A DNA stretch of 64,000 nt from Pediococcus pentosaceus (GTDB lineage Bacteria; Bacillota; Bacilli; Lactobacillales; Lactobacillaceae). This document shows, one piece after another, positions 25,280-35,125 of this stretch (position 1 is its first letter; every line of letters begins with the position of its first letter). The translations under genes were made by a program, and so were the position numbers. The notes under the pieces were generated by a model. It searched no databases and was not told the origin of the DNA. It was given only the letters and a program-made list of their open reading frames with translations. The stretch covers positions 290,645 through 354,644 of the forward strand of contig NZ_JQBF01000001.1 in the NCBI RefSeq assembly GCF_001437285.1, written 5' to 3'.

Positions 25280-25315
25280 AAAAAGGAGTTATGGCTTAAG
25301 CCGTAACTCCTTTTT
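25280..25315. terminator. Bidirectional terminator
   Basis: Arms AAAAAGGAGTTA and TAACTCCTTTTT (25280-25291 with 25304-25315) surround a GGCTTAAGCC palindrome. Its right end overlaps the stop codon of the convergent ROK gene. Confidence 0.9.
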
Positions 25316-26255
25316 ATTCCGCTTTGTTATCTGTAGGCTGTGTAAAGTCCAAGTGATCCAAAGCATTATAAAATGCACCGAAAAGGTCAGTATCCTGTTT
25401 AAAAATCGAAGTTTCAATTACCGGCATTTCCAGCATTTCTTTAAGGACCGGAATCGTTTCTCGAATAATTTGAATTTGGTGATTAATTTCAGGAACGAGA
25501 ATACTCTGATTACTAATTCGTCCACTAATGACGTACTTATTAAGGTCAAGAACGGCCTGCGTATTCACAATCATGTAAGCTACATTTCGACAATATGCGT
25601 TAAACATTTCGCGAGCGTTAGCATCTCCATTTTCAATCGCCTTAAATACTTTGATATCGTCATTGGGATCAGATAACTCTAACGCACTGCCGTTGGTGTT
25701 AATCATTTTTGAGGCAGAACAGGCGTTGAACATGATATCTTCAGGTTGATGATTTTCAACCGTTGGATTGGCAATAATCATGCCAATTCCGCCCGCTTGT
25801 AAGTGGGAACCAGAAAAAATCTGGTGATTTAAAACTAAGCCAGAACTTACACCATCATCAAGGGCGATGGTTGCTCCGTTAGTGACACCCTTTAAATTAC
25901 CATTCCATTGAGAAGCTAAAGTAACACAAAAACCAGTACTTTCCATCGACACCGGTAATTCGTAGCGAGTGGCAAGGATTTTTCCAAGGCTGAGTCCGTG
26001 GAGCATGGGCAACGAGCCCCCCTGATAAATTACGCCATCTTTTGGGTCGACTTGGCCGGGAACACTAAGTCCGATTCCATAAATCGATTTAAGATGGTCA
26101 GTAACAATTTCATAAATTTGTTTTAGAAAATTTTCAACGCTATCGGTTGGCGTTGGAACTTGTTTTTTTACTTTAAGACTGCCACTTTCGTCAAATAGTG
26201 CGTAACGAATAAAAGATGCACTGATGGCAATACTTAAGTAGTTCGTATTATTCAT
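25314..26255 (-). CDS. ROK-family protein with degenerate catalytic site
   Basis: This 313-residue protein has the ROK fold of sugar kinases and repressors, with GIGLSVPGQVDPKDGVIYQGG and AGGIGMIIAN recognisable. The usual ENDAN motif with the catalytic Asp reads ESTGF, the phosphate-binding GxGxGxG loop reads DDGVSSG, and the CxCGxxGC zinc site is absent. No DNA-binding domain precedes the fold. It is therefore probably not an active sugar kinase and may be a sugar-binding sensor. I start at ATG 26255, which has AAAGGA 8 bases upstream. The ATG at 26276 overlaps the predicted promoter. A cre-like site covers the -35. Confidence 0.8.
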   Translation of the reverse strand: MNNTNYLSIAISASFIRYALFDESGSLKVKKQVPTPTDSVENFLKQIYEIVTDHLKSIYGIGLSVPGQVDPKDGVIYQGGSLPMLHGLSLGKILATRYELPVSMESTGFCVTLASQWNGNLKGVTNGATIALDDGVSSGLVLNHQIFSGSHLQAGGIGMIIANPTVENHQPEDIMFNACSASKMINTNGSALELSDPNDDIKVFKAIENGDANAREMFNAYCRNVAYMIVNTQAVLDLNKYVISGRISNQSILVPEINHQIQIIRETIPVLKEMLEMPVIETSIFKQDTDLFGAFYNALDHLDFTQPTDNKAE

Positions 26256-26276
26256 ATAATCATTCCTTTGTGTCAT

Positions 26277-26305
26277 TATTATACATTGATTGAGAACGAT
26301 TTCAA
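26277..26305 (-). promoter_or_regulatory. Promoter of the ROK gene with overlapping cre-like site
   Basis: On the minus strand TTGAAA (complement of 26300-26305) and TATAAT (complement of 26277-26282) are 17 bases apart. Bases 26291-26304, TGAGAACGATTTCA on the plus strand, match the CcpA consensus TGWAANCGNTNWCA with one mismatch. Carbon catabolite repression is likely. Confidence 0.6.
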
Positions 26306-26387
26306 AGTTACGAATGAGGAATAAAGTTTTAATTAGTAAAAAAAGACGCTATAGTAGTAAGCAATACCAGACTGAAGAGGTAAGACT

Positions 26388-26768
26388 ATGAAAGTATTTA
26401 ATCTATTAAATAAATTAAGCACCAAAGCAATTATTTTTATTATTTTGGTAGTAGGGGGATTAATTTTTAAAGGAACCTACATTGTAAGTAATATTTATTT
26501 TATTTTAGGGATGCTTTTACTATTATGGGGAATTTTAGCAATTTTATTCAATGCTCACTTATTTAATGGATGGAAATTAAATGGCGATCGAAAAAACAGT
26601 GAATTTGTTGAAAAAATTGAGCATAAAGCTGTCCAGTCTAAAACTGAGCGGGCAAAAGAAATTGCTGCACAAAAAAACGAGCCCATGCGGTTCACCCCAT
26701 TGACTCGTTTAATACTAAGCTATGCTTTGATTCTAATTGTTAATGCGATCCTAGTTTCATTTTTCTAG
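26388..26768 (+). CDS. Small membrane protein (DUF3899-like)
   Basis: This 126-residue protein has two N-terminal membrane helices (about 13-33 and 35-55), a charged cytoplasmic-looking loop rich in Lys and Glu (about 63-98) and a third helix at the C-terminus. The layout resembles DUF3899 membrane proteins of lactobacilli, but I am not certain. Its 3' end overlaps the convergent HAD gene by 12 bases. The role is unknown. A GAAGAGG site precedes the ATG. Confidence 0.6.
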   Translation: MKVFNLLNKLSTKAIIFIILVVGGLIFKGTYIVSNIYFILGMLLLLWGILAILFNAHLFNGWKLNGDRKNSEFVEKIEHKAVQSKTERAKEIAAQKNEPMRFTPLTRLILSYALILIVNAILVSFF

Positions 26769-27569
26769 TACAAATTTTTGAATGGCTTTGGCAACGCCAC
26801 TTTCGTTATTATTGGCCGTAATGAATTGTGCATTTTGTTTAACTTCATCAATTGCATTTTCCATTGCTACACCAGTTCCGGCAGCTTTAATCATGGAAAG
26901 GTCATTACCTTGATCACCAATGGCCATGACTTGGTCTAAAGTAAGGTTAAGACGTGTAGCTAACTCAGTTACAGCGTTACCTTTGCTAACGTTTTGGGGC
27001 ATAAGTTCAATAAAGTATGGTTCACTTTGAACGACGCTAAAGTTGTCTTGGAACTTAGCAAAAATCTGGTCGCGCGCTTTACTTAAAACTTTAGGATCGT
27101 CAATGAACATTACCTTGGGCATTTCTAAGTTAGGGTCCATTTCATTAACGGCGCGATAGCGAAGACCCATTTCAACTAGAAAACTTTCACCTACCGTATA
27201 AGTGCTGATATTCTTATTGGCAGTGTAAATGTGATTTTTACCATCTACGTGGAAATGCACACCAATTTTACGGCTAAATGCTTCAGCAGTGAGATAGTCT
27301 TCAAAGGAAAGTGTGTGTTTAATGAGGGTTTCGCCAGTCAGAGTTTGAGCGAGTGCTCCATTATAAGTGACGGCATATTCCTTTTCGTTAGTAAGGTCTA
27401 GTTGGGTGAGGTAACGTTGAATTCCTGTAATGGGACGTCCGGTACAAAGGACGACGTTAACCCCGATTTTAGAAGCAGCGTTGATGGCCGCGATATTTGC
27501 TTCTGTAAGTTGTTTGTTGTCATTTAAAAGGGTGCCATCAAGGTCGATGGCGATTAATTTTATACTCAA
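26757..27569 (-). CDS. Cof-type HAD-IIB sugar-phosphatase
   Basis: This 270-residue hydrolase has the motif I IDLDGTLLND at residues 7-16, a Cof-type C2B cap domain and the motif IV GDQGNDLSMIKAAG with two metal-binding Asp residues. GVAMENA follows, typical of YidA/Cof proteins. It dephosphorylates sugar phosphates or flavin-related substrates; the specific one is unknown. The start is TTG at 27569 with TTAGGAG 8 bases upstream. It sits 11 bases after the HD-domain gene, so the two are co-transcribed. Confidence 0.9.
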   Translation of the reverse strand: MSIKLIAIDLDGTLLNDNKQLTEANIAAINAASKIGVNVVLCTGRPITGIQRYLTQLDLTNEKEYAVTYNGALAQTLTGETLIKHTLSFEDYLTAEAFSRKIGVHFHVDGKNHIYTANKNISTYTVGESFLVEMGLRYRAVNEMDPNLEMPKVMFIDDPKVLSKARDQIFAKFQDNFSVVQSEPYFIELMPQNVSKGNAVTELATRLNLTLDQVMAIGDQGNDLSMIKAAGTGVAMENAIDEVKQNAQFITANNNESGVAKAIQKFVLEK

Positions 27570-27580
27570 GATTATTACTC

Positions 27581-28930
27581 CTAACTAATTATATTGTTTT
27601 TGATATGAGCTTGAAAAGCTTCAAAAGTATCTGTAAACAAACTCTCGTTACTATCTATAAGCATTTCCTTGGGGAAAAAGAAGCGCTCGTCACGAGAAAC
27701 TTTACCTGAAATTGCTCGTACTAAATCACTAACGGTCGAAAGTTCGACTAGGCTACCATCCGATTGCATTAGTTCAATTTGAGTCCGTGGTTTTTTAGAG
27801 GTTGGATCATAGGCATCATATGGTAAGTCATAACTGTCATTTTCAGCAGTATAATATTCAGAATCAAAACCAGCTTCAGCCACCAATTGTTTTAATTCAG
27901 GTAGAAGACTCCGAGTTTGATCGGTGATGCGTGCTGATTTTAAAGGAACACGATCCAAGAAGCGATGGGCAAGATCACTCAAAATAGGATCTTCATCATC
28001 CACCCATTGAAGAAAATACGTATTTAAGACGCCATCATCTAGTTTTAAATAATCATCTAACGTAAAATTTTCATCAAAAAATGGCATTAAGTAATGGGGT
28101 TGAAAGTTACGTTGTCGATGGTTAGCTCGCTCAGACTGATATAGCTGGTTAGCTAACTTTAAGAGATGTCCAAGAATGACCTCCATAGAACGGGAAACAG
28201 AATGAAAATAAACTTGAACGTACATTTGAAAACGACTTACAATAAAATCCTCGACGGCATGAATGCCACTCATTTGAAAGGCGATACCATGCTCATAAGG
28301 ACGCATCACACGTAAGATGCGGGTTAAATCAAAGTTTCCGTAGTTAGTTCCGGTGTAGTATGAATCACGTAAAAGATAATCCATACGGTCGGCATCAATT
28401 TGGCTAGAAATTAGCTGTACTACTTGTGGATTAGGATAATCATGGCTAATTACAGAAGCGACCTTTGTTGGAAAGTCGGGACTAATACGCCGTAAAACTT
28501 GGTTAACTTCGGTTTGAGGGTCCGTAATAATCCGGGTAGTAAATTTTTCATGGTCGGTATTAAAAATATGTTCAAATGTATGCGAGTAAGCCCCATGACC
28601 AATATCATGTAAGAGGGCGGCACAAAGCGTTACTAACCGTTCATCATTATTCCACAATCCATCACTGGGAGTTTTTGAAGGATAATTTCGAGCAAAGCTT
28701 TCAACGATGCGACGTGCTACTTCATAACATCCTAATGAATGCGAAAAGCGGGTATGTTCAGCTCCATGAAACACAAAGGAAGTGGTTCCCAATTGATGAA
28801 TTCGACGAAGACGCTGAAATTCTTTAGTATTAATCAAGTCTAAAATGACTTGGTCTTGAACATAAACGTAGTCATGGATAGGATCACGAAAGACTTTCTC
28901 CATCGGTAAACGTTGATTTTCTTGGGACAT
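27581..28930 (-). CDS. HD-domain phosphohydrolase (YwfO-like)
   Basis: This 449-residue cytoplasmic protein carries an HD metal-dependent phosphohydrolase domain with HTRFSHSLG (His64) and ALLHDIGHGAYSHTFEH (His108-Asp109, His112). The motif RDPIHDYVYV near the start is typical of the Firmicute dNTPase-like YwfO group. It probably hydrolyses dNTPs or related nucleotides. It is the first gene of a two-gene unit with the Cof-type phosphatase. AAGAAGG precedes the ATG. Confidence 0.88.
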   Translation of the reverse strand: MSQENQRLPMEKVFRDPIHDYVYVQDQVILDLINTKEFQRLRRIHQLGTTSFVFHGAEHTRFSHSLGCYEVARRIVESFARNYPSKTPSDGLWNNDERLVTLCAALLHDIGHGAYSHTFEHIFNTDHEKFTTRIITDPQTEVNQVLRRISPDFPTKVASVISHDYPNPQVVQLISSQIDADRMDYLLRDSYYTGTNYGNFDLTRILRVMRPYEHGIAFQMSGIHAVEDFIVSRFQMYVQVYFHSVSRSMEVILGHLLKLANQLYQSERANHRQRNFQPHYLMPFFDENFTLDDYLKLDDGVLNTYFLQWVDDEDPILSDLAHRFLDRVPLKSARITDQTRSLLPELKQLVAEAGFDSEYYTAENDSYDLPYDAYDPTSKKPRTQIELMQSDGSLVELSTVSDLVRAISGKVSRDERFFFPKEMLIDSNESLFTDTFEAFQAHIKNNIIS

Positions 28931-29083
28931 CTTACTACCTTCTTACTTTGTAATTTTAAAAAGAAACATCTAACTAAAATTATACAAGTTTTAAGGTGAG
29001 ATTGTAAAAGCTTAAAGCTAGAATAATATATGAAATGAATTATAATTATTACATTAGAACAGTGAACAAAGAGGAGGATTCAA

Positions 29084-29524
29084 ATGGCTGGATTAAACAA
29101 TGGCATTCCAATTGAAATCCATTTAGAGACATTTATTGAACAAGAAGGTGAAAAAACACACCTAGCTTTTGACGAACCCGGACAGATTTTTAAAATGGGC
29201 GATTCACTTTACTTAAGATATCAGGAAAAAAATGAAGAAACTGGAAAAAAATCACCCGTAACCATGAAAATTGATGGGGATGGCAATGTCCTATTAACAC
29301 GTTCGTCTGAGAGTGAAATGCGTTTGCGTTTTGCTAACGGTAAAAGAATTGAAGCGCGGTATCGCACGCCTTACGGACTTTTTCCGATTGAAACAGTAAC
29401 ACCATTTCTAGAGATAGAACTCCAAGAAGGACCCCTGGCGGGAAGGGTAAATATTGATTACCAACTTTTTGCAGGAGAACAGTTGATTGGTAACTACAAA
29501 ATCCGATTGCAATTTACTGCTTAA
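29084..29524 (+). CDS. DUF1934 (YwiB-like) beta-barrel protein
   Basis: This 146-residue soluble protein has alternating strands of a lipocalin-like barrel, with features of DUF1934: GIPIEIHLET at the start, a RLRFANGKRIEARYRTPYG core and DYQLFAGEQLIGNYKIRL at the end. It is usually found before rpoE in Firmicutes, as here. No biochemical role is established. A GAGGAGG site precedes the ATG. Confidence 0.85.
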   Translation: MAGLNNGIPIEIHLETFIEQEGEKTHLAFDEPGQIFKMGDSLYLRYQEKNEETGKKSPVTMKIDGDGNVLLTRSSESEMRLRFANGKRIEARYRTPYGLFPIETVTPFLEIELQEGPLAGRVNIDYQLFAGEQLIGNYKIRLQFTA

Positions 29525-29568
29525 TTGTAGTATTATTTGAGATAGACTGTGGAAAGGACGTGCACCAG

Positions 29569-30105
29569 TTGGAATTAGAAAATTTTAAGGGTCAAAACAA
29601 AAACGAACTCTCAATGATCGAAGTTGCCCACGCTATTTTAGCTAAGAGTGGTGAACCAATGGCTTTTGTTGATTTAGCCAACGCGGTTCAGAGTTATTTA
29701 GATAAGACAGATGAGGAATTTAGAAATCGATTATCACAATTTTATACTGATTTAAACGTTGACGGAAGTTTTATTTCCTTGGGCGAAAATACATGGGGAC
29801 TTCGTACTTGGTACCCATTCGAATCAATTGATGAAGCCTTAATTCACGCTGAAGATGAAGACGAAGACCGTCCTGTACGTAAAAAACGTAAGAAGGTTAA
29901 TGCCTTTCTTGCCGATGCAGCTGATGACGATGATGTAATTGACTACGATTCTGATGATCCAGAAGATGAAGAAGTCGAAGCTGAAGATACTACATCAGAT
30001 GACGCTCCAGCATTTGAAGATCTTTCTAACGATGACGATACTGATGTTCTTCCAGATGGAATTGAAGGTCAACTATCAGAATTAAACGAAGATGACGAAA
30101 ACTAA
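29569..30105 (+). CDS. rpoE: RNA polymerase delta subunit
   Basis: This 178-residue delta factor has an N-terminal winged-helix HARE-HTH domain (about 10-95; ELSMIEVAHAILAKSG, FYTDLNVDGSFISLGENTWGLRTWYP) and a very acidic, disordered Asp/Glu tail (about 100-178) with one basic patch (RKKRKKVN). It speeds RNA polymerase recycling. The likely start is the TTG at 29569, giving the family N-terminus MELENF. The GTG at 29560 is only 1-2 bases from the AAAGGA site. Confidence 0.93.
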   Translation: MELENFKGQNKNELSMIEVAHAILAKSGEPMAFVDLANAVQSYLDKTDEEFRNRLSQFYTDLNVDGSFISLGENTWGLRTWYPFESIDEALIHAEDEDEDRPVRKKRKKVNAFLADAADDDDVIDYDSDDPEDEEVEAEDTTSDDAPAFEDLSNDDDTDVLPDGIEGQLSELNEDDEN

Positions 30106-30115
30106 ATATACAAAC

Positions 30116-30144
30116 TTGACTTATAGTCTGTAACTCTGTATTAT
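30116..30144 (+). promoter_or_regulatory. pyrG promoter with GGGC initiation site
   Basis: TTGACT (30116-30121) and TATTAT (30139-30144) are 17 bases apart. Seven bases later the predicted transcript begins GGGCTC (30152-30157), the initiation sequence needed for CTP-sensitive reiterative G addition at pyrG promoters. Confidence 0.8.
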
Positions 30145-30151
30145 ATTTTTT

Positions 30152-30229
30152 GGGCTCTGGAGATCCTTTTGAGGATTTTTCAGACAATGAACGGTAATAC
30201 CCCCTATTCTCAGAATAGGGGGTATTTTT
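30152..30229 (+). ncRNA. pyrG leader attenuator (CTP-responsive type)
   Basis: The leader begins GGGCTC and contains a small ATCC/GGAT hairpin. It ends in a very stable terminator (30196-30210 with 30212-30226) whose 5' arm has the run ACCCCCTATT, followed by five T residues. In Bacillus subtilis, low CTP makes RNA polymerase stutter and add G residues at the 5' end; the poly(G) pairs with a pyrimidine run in the terminator arm and prevents termination. All parts of that system are present here. The one-base loop means the top pair is probably open. Confidence 0.82.
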
Positions 30230-30302
30230 ATTGTTGTATCAGTATTTCAACAGTAAAAACAACTGTTTTGCGTTTCCTAATTTAACCAGTCATAAATGTT
30301 AG

Positions 30303-31916
<1,614 letters not shown>

Positions 31917-31921
31917 GCATA

Positions 31922-31951
31922 AAAATAGTCGAATTTTTCGGCTATTTTTTT
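31922..31951 (+). terminator. Terminator after pyrG
   Basis: A 12-base stem (AAAATAGTCGAA with TTCGGCTATTTT, one G-U pair) has a 3-base loop and a T run. Confidence 0.85.
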
Positions 31952-32065
31952 ATTTGTTGCGTTCATGAGGTTGTATTTTTGGAACAAATTATTTATGATT
32001 GAGGTTGACTGTAAAATACATTCCTTAATTTTAAAGTACTTAAAGTTCGTTTGTGAGGAAAAACC

Positions 32066-33337
32066 ATGAAAAAAATGATAATCAAGGGTGGACAGCGACT
32101 GTCTGGAGAAGTGACTATCGGTGGTGCTAAAAATAGTACCGTTGCGTTGATTCCGGCTGCAATTTTGGCGGATACTCCAGTACGGTTTGATTCAGTGCCC
32201 GACATACTTGACGTGCATAACTTAATGATTATCCTTGAATCGATGAATGTTCATTCAACGTTTGAGGATGGAGTTATGGTGATTGATCCAACTGAAATTG
32301 TTGAGAATCCATTGCCTAGTAAGGCAATTAAGAGCTTACGAGCATCATATTACTTTATGGGCTCTTTACTTGGTCGTTTCAAGCGTTCAACAGTTACATT
32401 TCCAGGTGGAGATAATATTGGTCCAAGACCAATTGATCAGCATATTAAAGGCTTCAAAGCCTTAGGTGCCAACGTTACAGAAGATGAAGATACAGTGTAC
32501 ATTTCAGCATATGATCGTGGACTCCATGGAGCGCACATCTTTTTAGATGTGGTTTCTGTAGGAGCAACGATCAATGTTATTTTGGCTGCCGTTAAGGCCC
32601 AAGGTATTACAACGATTGAAAACGCAGCACGTGAACCCGAGATTATTGATTTAGCAATGTTTTTAAATAATATGGGGGCTAAAATTCGTGGAGCAGGGAC
32701 TGATGTTATCCGGATTGAAGGTGTGGATAAGTTGGTTTCTACAGCTACGCATACCATTATTCCGGATCGAATTGAGGCTGGAACCTATTTGTCTTTAGCT
32801 ACGGCTGTGGGGGATGGTGTGATGGTAAATAATATTATTCCAGAACACCTAGAATCGTTTACTTCAAAGATGCTTGAACTTGGCGTCGATATTAAAATTG
32901 ATGGCGATAAGATTTTTGTTCCTAAAGTGGATCAATTAAAAGCAATTGAAGTCAATACGAGTCCTTTCCCTGGATTTGCGACTGATTTGCAACAACCTTT
33001 GACGGCTTCCCTATTAAAAGCAACTGGTCAAAGTGTTGTTAATGATCATATTTACCCAGAACGTATCAAACACGTAATTGAATTACAAAAAATGGGTGCT
33101 AAGATTAAACATGCTGATGGGGTGATTTATATTAATTATTCTGAAAAACTTACGGGCGCTGAAGTTGAGGCTGGAGAAATTCGGGCAGGGGCTTGTTTAA
33201 TGATTGCAGCCTTTATGGCCCAAGGCACTACAACCATCACCCGAGCAGATAACATCCTACGTGGATACGACAGTTTGGTTAAAAAACTAACTAAGCTCGG
33301 AGCGGATGTTTCAATCACGACCGACAATACATTGTAG
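32066..33337 (+). CDS. murA: UDP-N-acetylglucosamine 1-carboxyvinyltransferase with Asp in the Cys position
   Basis: This 423-residue enzyme performs the first committed step of peptidoglycan synthesis, adding enolpyruvate to UDP-GlcNAc. Lys22-Asn23 (AKNS) and the ATDLQQP loop are present. The catalytic loop reads [11 protein letters not shown]: Asp116 replaces the Cys (Cys115 in E. coli) that fosfomycin alkylates. Asp variants in Mycobacterium and Chlamydia are active and fosfomycin resistant, so the same is expected here. Its place before rho suggests the MurZ/MurA2 paralogue of Firmicutes. A GTGAGGA site lies upstream of the ATG. Confidence 0.95.
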   Translation: MKKMIIKGGQRLSGEVTIGGAKNSTVALIPAAILADTPVRFDSVPDILDVHNLMIILESMNVHSTFEDGVMVIDPTEIVENPLPSKAIKSLRASYYFMGSLLGRFKRSTVTFPGGDNIGPRPIDQHIKGFKALGANVTEDEDTVYISAYDRGLHGAHIFLDVVSVGATINVILAAVKAQGITTIENAAREPEIIDLAMFLNNMGAKIRGAGTDVIRIEGVDKLVSTATHTIIPDRIEAGTYLSLATAVGDGVMVNNIIPEHLESFTSKMLELGVDIKIDGDKIFVPKVDQLKAIEVNTSPFPGFATDLQQPLTASLLKATGQSVVNDHIYPERIKHVIELQKMGAKIKHADGVIYINYSEKLTGAEVEAGEIRAGACLMIAAFMAQGTTTITRADNILRGYDSLVKKLTKLGADVSITTDNTL

Positions 33338-33362
33338 TCAAAGATATAGGAGAGTTAAGTCG

Positions 33363-34649
33363 ATGGATAATTTTTTAACAATGAATGACTTGCAAGAAAT
33401 GACTCTCAAAGAAATATACGGCCTTGCCCGTGAATATAAGATTTCATATTACAGCCAGATGAACAAGAAGGAATTGTCTCTGGCTGTTTTGCGTGCTCAG
33501 GCTAAAAAGAAGTCATTTGTTGAAATGGAAGGCGTTTTAGATATCGTTGGAAATGATGGATATGGTTTTTTACGGCCAATCAACTATGGTTCTTCGCAAG
33601 AAGATATCTATATTTCAGCATCGCAAATCACACGTTTCGGTTTGCGTAATGGGGATTTAGTTGGTGGTGAAGCTCGCCATCCCAAACCAGGTGAACGGTA
33701 TTATGGATTAATGCGGGTTACTTCAGTGAATAATAAGGACCCAGAAGAAGCTAAGCAACGTCCTCATTTTCCAGCTCTAACCCCCATCTACCCCAATCAA
33801 CAATTAAAATTAGAAACAACTTCTAATATTTTATCAACGCGATTAGTTGATTTGTTTTCACCAATTGGATTTGGACAACGTGGTCTGGTAGTAGCACCAC
33901 CTAAAGCAGGAAAAACCACTTTACTAAAGGCTATTGCTAATGGGATTACCACAAACTATCCAGATGTGAAGCTCATTGTTTTACTAATCGACGAACGACC
34001 AGAAGAAGTAACTGATTTAGAACGCTCGATTAAGGGAGAAGTGGTTTATTCCACCTTTGATCAAGAACCCCGGAATCATACTCGTGTTTCAGAATTAGTA
34101 TTACAACGGGCGCTTCGTCTAGTAGAAGATAAACAAGATGTTGTTGTCTTACTAGATTCAATTACGCGATTAACCCGTGCATATAATTTAGTGACCTCCC
34201 CTAGTGGTCGAACACTTTCTGGTGGGGTTGATCCGGCAGCGTTTTATAAGCCTAAAAAATTCTTTGGCTCTGCTCGAAATATTGAAGAGGGTGGATCACT
34301 TACCATCATTGGGACAGCTTTGGTTGATACAGGAAGCCGGATGGATGATGTGATTTATGAAGAATTCAAAGGTACGGGTAATTCAGAGCTAGTCTTATCA
34401 CGGAATTTGGCTGAGCGCAGGGTATTTCCGGCGTTAGATATCCGTCAGTCAGGAACTCGTAAAGAGGAACTAATGGTCTCAAAAGATATACTTAATCAGC
34501 TTTGGGATATTCGCCGGTCGATGCGTGGAGATGCTCTGGAGTATACGGAACAAGTGCTTAAGTTATTGAAAAACACTAAAAACAACGAAGCGTTTATTGC
34601 TAACTTAAAGAATTTAAATTTAGGTCCTAATGGTAGTAAAAAATCTTAA
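33363..34649 (+). CDS. rho: Transcription termination factor Rho
   Basis: This 428-residue RNA-dependent ATPase hexamer releases transcripts. It has an N-terminal helical Rho-N domain ([20 protein letters not shown]), a cold-shock-like RNA-binding domain ([20 protein letters not shown]) and an ATPase core with Walker [12 protein letters not shown], the [12 protein letters not shown] motif and the Q/R-loop regions. I start at ATG 33363 with GGAGAG upstream. An earlier in-frame ATG at 33306 lies inside murA and has no ribosome site. It is co-transcribed with murA. Confidence 0.95.
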   Translation: MDNFLTMNDLQEMTLKEIYGLAREYKISYYSQMNKKELSLAVLRAQAKKKSFVEMEGVLDIVGNDGYGFLRPINYGSSQEDIYISASQITRFGLRNGDLVGGEARHPKPGERYYGLMRVTSVNNKDPEEAKQRPHFPALTPIYPNQQLKLETTSNILSTRLVDLFSPIGFGQRGLVVAPPKAGKTTLLKAIANGITTNYPDVKLIVLLIDERPEEVTDLERSIKGEVVYSTFDQEPRNHTRVSELVLQRALRLVEDKQDVVVLLDSITRLTRAYNLVTSPSGRTLSGGVDPAAFYKPKKFFGSARNIEEGGSLTIIGTALVDTGSRMDDVIYEEFKGTGNSELVLSRNLAERRVFPALDIRQSGTRKEELMVSKDILNQLWDIRRSMRGDALEYTEQVLKLLKNTKNNEAFIANLKNLNLGPNGSKKS

Positions 34650-34655
34650 TCGACC

Positions 34656-34684
34656 TTGTTTAAGTTGTTTTTCTATGCTATTAT
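34656..34684 (+). promoter_or_regulatory. Candidate promoter of rpmE2
   Basis: TTGTTT (34656-34661) and TATTAT (34679-34684) are 17 bases apart, directly after the rho stop codon. Confidence 0.5.
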
Positions 34685-34752
34685 TGGGGACGTTGATTTA
34701 TAATAAATAACTATGACTCAGCAAATGACTCATGGCAAAGGAGCGTAATATC

Positions 34753-34998
34753 ATGAAAAAAGGAATTCATCCAGACTATCATCCAGTTGTATTTCAAGAT
34801 TCAGCAACTGGCTTTAAGTTCTTGTCAGGTTCAACTGTAGGTTCAGCTGAAACAATCAAGTGGGAAGACGGTAACGAATACCCATTGATTCGTGTGGAAA
34901 TCACATCTGACTCACATCCTTTCTACACAGGACGTCAAAAGTTCCAACAAGCAGACGGTACTGTTGCAAAATTCAACAAAAAGTACGGTTTGGCTTAA
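34753..34998 (+). CDS. rpmE2: 50S ribosomal protein L31 type B
   Basis: This 81-residue L31 is of the zinc-free type B, lacking the CxxC pairs of type A. The family start [16 protein letters not shown] and the [22 protein letters not shown] end are both clear. It sits on the large subunit. I start at ATG 34753, behind AAAGGAG. A GTG/ATG 21 bases earlier would place extra residues before the conserved start. Confidence 0.95.
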   Translation: MKKGIHPDYHPVVFQDSATGFKFLSGSTVGSAETIKWEDGNEYPLIRVEITSDSHPFYTGRQKFQQADGTVAKFNKKYGLA

Positions 34999-35016
34999 TT
35001 ATAACCATTGGTTATC

Positions 35017-35059
35017 AAAAAGAGGCACCGCTGAATTTATCAGTGGTACCTCTTTTTTT
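35017..35059 (+). terminator. Terminator after rpmE2
   Basis: The stem AAAGAGG-c-ACCGCTGA with TCAGTGGT-ACCTCTTT ends in seven T residues. Confidence 0.88.
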
Positions 35060-35125
35060 GTAGTCTGAAATATAGTTTAGGATTGCTTCTCAGTAATCAA
35101 CATAACACAGCGTTACTAACTTGAT

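Noticed and set aside
33306..33362. Longer Rho start at 33306
   Set aside because: It lies inside the murA coding region and has no ribosome site; 33363 has GGAGAG and the family N-terminus.
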